DNA of 61,304 nucleotides. Origin: Anaerolineaceae bacterium. Its GTDB lineage: Bacteria; Chloroflexota; Anaerolineae; Anaerolineales; E44-bin32. Of this stretch, positions 60,580 to 61,304 are shown in pieces. The position numbers were made by a program, and so were the translations under genes. Location: NCBI GenBank assembly GCA_020350285.1, contig CP070708.1:1344960-1406263 (forward strand), in the 5' to 3' direction. The notes below the pieces were generated by a model. It was not told where the DNA came from and ran no database searches. It saw only the letters and a program-made list of their open reading frames with translations. Within the stretch, counting starts at the first letter, position 1; each line of letters opens with the position of its first letter.

Positions 60580-61304
60580 ATGCGAGTTCAATTCACAGTT
60601 AATGATGAAACAGTGGAAGCGGAAGCGCCTCCTGATCTGAACTTGATGCAATTTTTGCGCAAAGAACTGGGGCTTGTGGGGACAAAGAATGGGTGCGAGT
60701 CGGGGCATTGCGGCACATGCACAGTCATCATCGATGGGGAGGCCAAGCGCGCGTGCTTGGTGAAGATGAAAAGGATCGAAAACGCCCGTGTGGAAACCAT
60801 TGAGGGGCTGTCCAAGAACGGCGATCTGCACCCCCTTCAACAAGCGTTCATCGAGACCGGTGCCGTCCAATGTGGCTACTGCATGCCCGGTATGATCATG
60901 AGCGCGAAGGCATTATTAGATTCGAACCCCAATCCATCACTTGATGAGATTAAAACAGCCCTGAAGATCAATCGGAACCTGTGCCGTTGCACGGGTTATG
61001 TGCCGATCTTTGAGGCCATCCAACTGGCGGCGGAGAGGATGGCCGGGAGAGGACCTCTTGAGGTACACCCTGAGGCCAGGGAACTGCTCAGCAACCCACA
61101 ACTGCGTAGGGAGGCCATTAAGAAGGTCACCGGTACCTGCACCTACGCCGATGATATCGAGATGGAAGGGATGCTCTATGGGGTGATCCTATGGGCTGCC
61201 CACCCTCACGCAAGGATCATCAGCATCGACACCTCCGCAGCGGAAGCCTTGGAGGGTGTCGTCTTGGTGTTGACGGCCAAAGACATCCCTGGGAAGAATC
61301 AAGC
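60580..61304 (+). CDS. xanthine dehydrogenase-type molybdenum hydroxylase, fused subunits (3' truncated)
   Basis: 241 residues are visible and the frame stays open at the window end. Residues 1-75 form a plant-type [2Fe-2S] domain (Cys39, Cys44, Cys47 in NGCESGHCGTCTV, Cys59), and 80-155 the second, all-helical [2Fe-2S] domain (Cys98 and Cys101 in VQCGYCMPG, Cys135 and Cys137 in NLCRCTGY). The same frame continues without a stop into the molybdopterin subunit (KKVTGTCTYADDIEMEGMLY, GVILWAAHPHARIISID, VVLVLTAKDIPG). In most bacteria these are separate polypeptides and an FAD subunit lies between; here small and large subunits are joined directly. Likely hydroxylates a purine or related heterocycle. 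Confidence 0.92.
   Translation, partial: MRVQFTVNDETVEAEAPPDLNLMQFLRKELGLVGTKNGCESGHCGTCTVIIDGEAKRACLVKMKRIENARVETIEGLSKNGDLHPLQQAFIETGAVQCGYCMPGMIMSAKALLDSNPNPSLDEIKTALKINRNLCRCTGYVPIFEAIQLAAERMAGRGPLEVHPEARELLSNPQLRREAIKKVTGTCTYADDIEMEGMLYGVILWAAHPHARIISIDTSAAEALEGVVLVLTAKDIPGKNQ

Noticed and set aside
1..61304. tRNA or rRNA genes
   Set aside because: Scanned for T-arm motifs such as GGTTCGAATCC and for conserved rRNA segments; the only partial hits lie in coding frames without acceptor stems.

Overview
The window looks like a piece of a free-living bacterial chromosome, most likely a Chloroflexota (Anaerolineae-like) genome. That placement is an inference from gene content: PdxS/PdxT pyridoxal-phosphate synthesis, an F420-type luciferase-family oxidoreductase, many LiaF-like/PspC membrane proteins, DUF4342 proteins, MrfA-type helicase, no spore or outer-membrane assembly genes. 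There are no rRNA or tRNA genes, no CRISPR array and no prophage. The only mobile gene is one REP-associated (RAYT) transposase.

Layout. 1-3.6 kb: end of a 2-oxoacid dehydrogenase operon (E1 beta fragment, E2 with two E3-binding domains) and a GpsA-like dehydrogenase. 3.6-7.7 kb: a small XRE regulator with its own promoter/operator, a membrane protein, two half-size ArsP-like permeases, a class V aminotransferase and the RAYT flanked by REP palindromes. 7.9-17.7 kb: an MrfA-like helicase carrying an inserted HNH domain, an ABC exporter divergent from a two-component system, a dynamin-like GTPase and lipoyl synthase (LipA, which would serve the E2 lipoyl domain at the left end). 18-26 kb: cold shock protein, metallo-hydrolase, thioesterase, LLM oxidoreductase plus M19 dipeptidase, ferredoxin-NADP reductase, rhomboid protease plus guanylate kinase, FmdB zinc ribbon. 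26.4-31.6 kb: a tightly overlapping minus-strand operon pdxS - PNPOx-like - pdxT - GNAT - R3H ATPase - tmk.

31.9-38.4 kb: a GntR (YtrA-type) regulator with a near-consensus promoter and an 8-bp repeat array, an SPFH protein, a perfect ParB-binding parS site, a YhfC intramembrane protease, an ABC exporter, an Ig-like/zinc-ribbon membrane protein and a methyltransferase. 38.4-52.4 kb is the most striking part: an ArsR-DUF2087 regulator followed by a dense set of DUF5668/LiaF-like, PspC and toast_rack-type proteins on both strands, with an M28 peptidase, a homocysteine methyltransferase-like enzyme, a glycosyltransferase, an ABC exporter and a DUF4342 protein. Five predicted beta-solenoid-like paralogues lie here, and each repeats its own private glycine turn motif. 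I read this as an uncharacterised cell-envelope sensing or stress system, but the function is inference.

52.7-61.3 kb: an alpha/beta hydrolase lipoprotein, TauE/SafE permease, second DUF4342 protein, two methyltransferases, a GT-C-like membrane protein, a 57-residue membrane protein, a CodA-like amidohydrolase and the start of a fused xanthine-dehydrogenase-type molybdoenzyme, the last two probably acting together in nucleobase or heterocycle breakdown.

Dispersed palindromic repeats of at least three families (REP-like GCGAGCTT..AAGCTCGC elements, 98-124 bp TGTCATTC..GAATGACA elements, and GTAGGGGC..GCCCCTAC palindromes) fill most intergenic gaps. Several apparent N-terminal extensions of genes are translated repeat sequence and have been trimmed in the coordinates given. 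No computation was run: residue positions were counted by hand, and family names rest on motif recognition.
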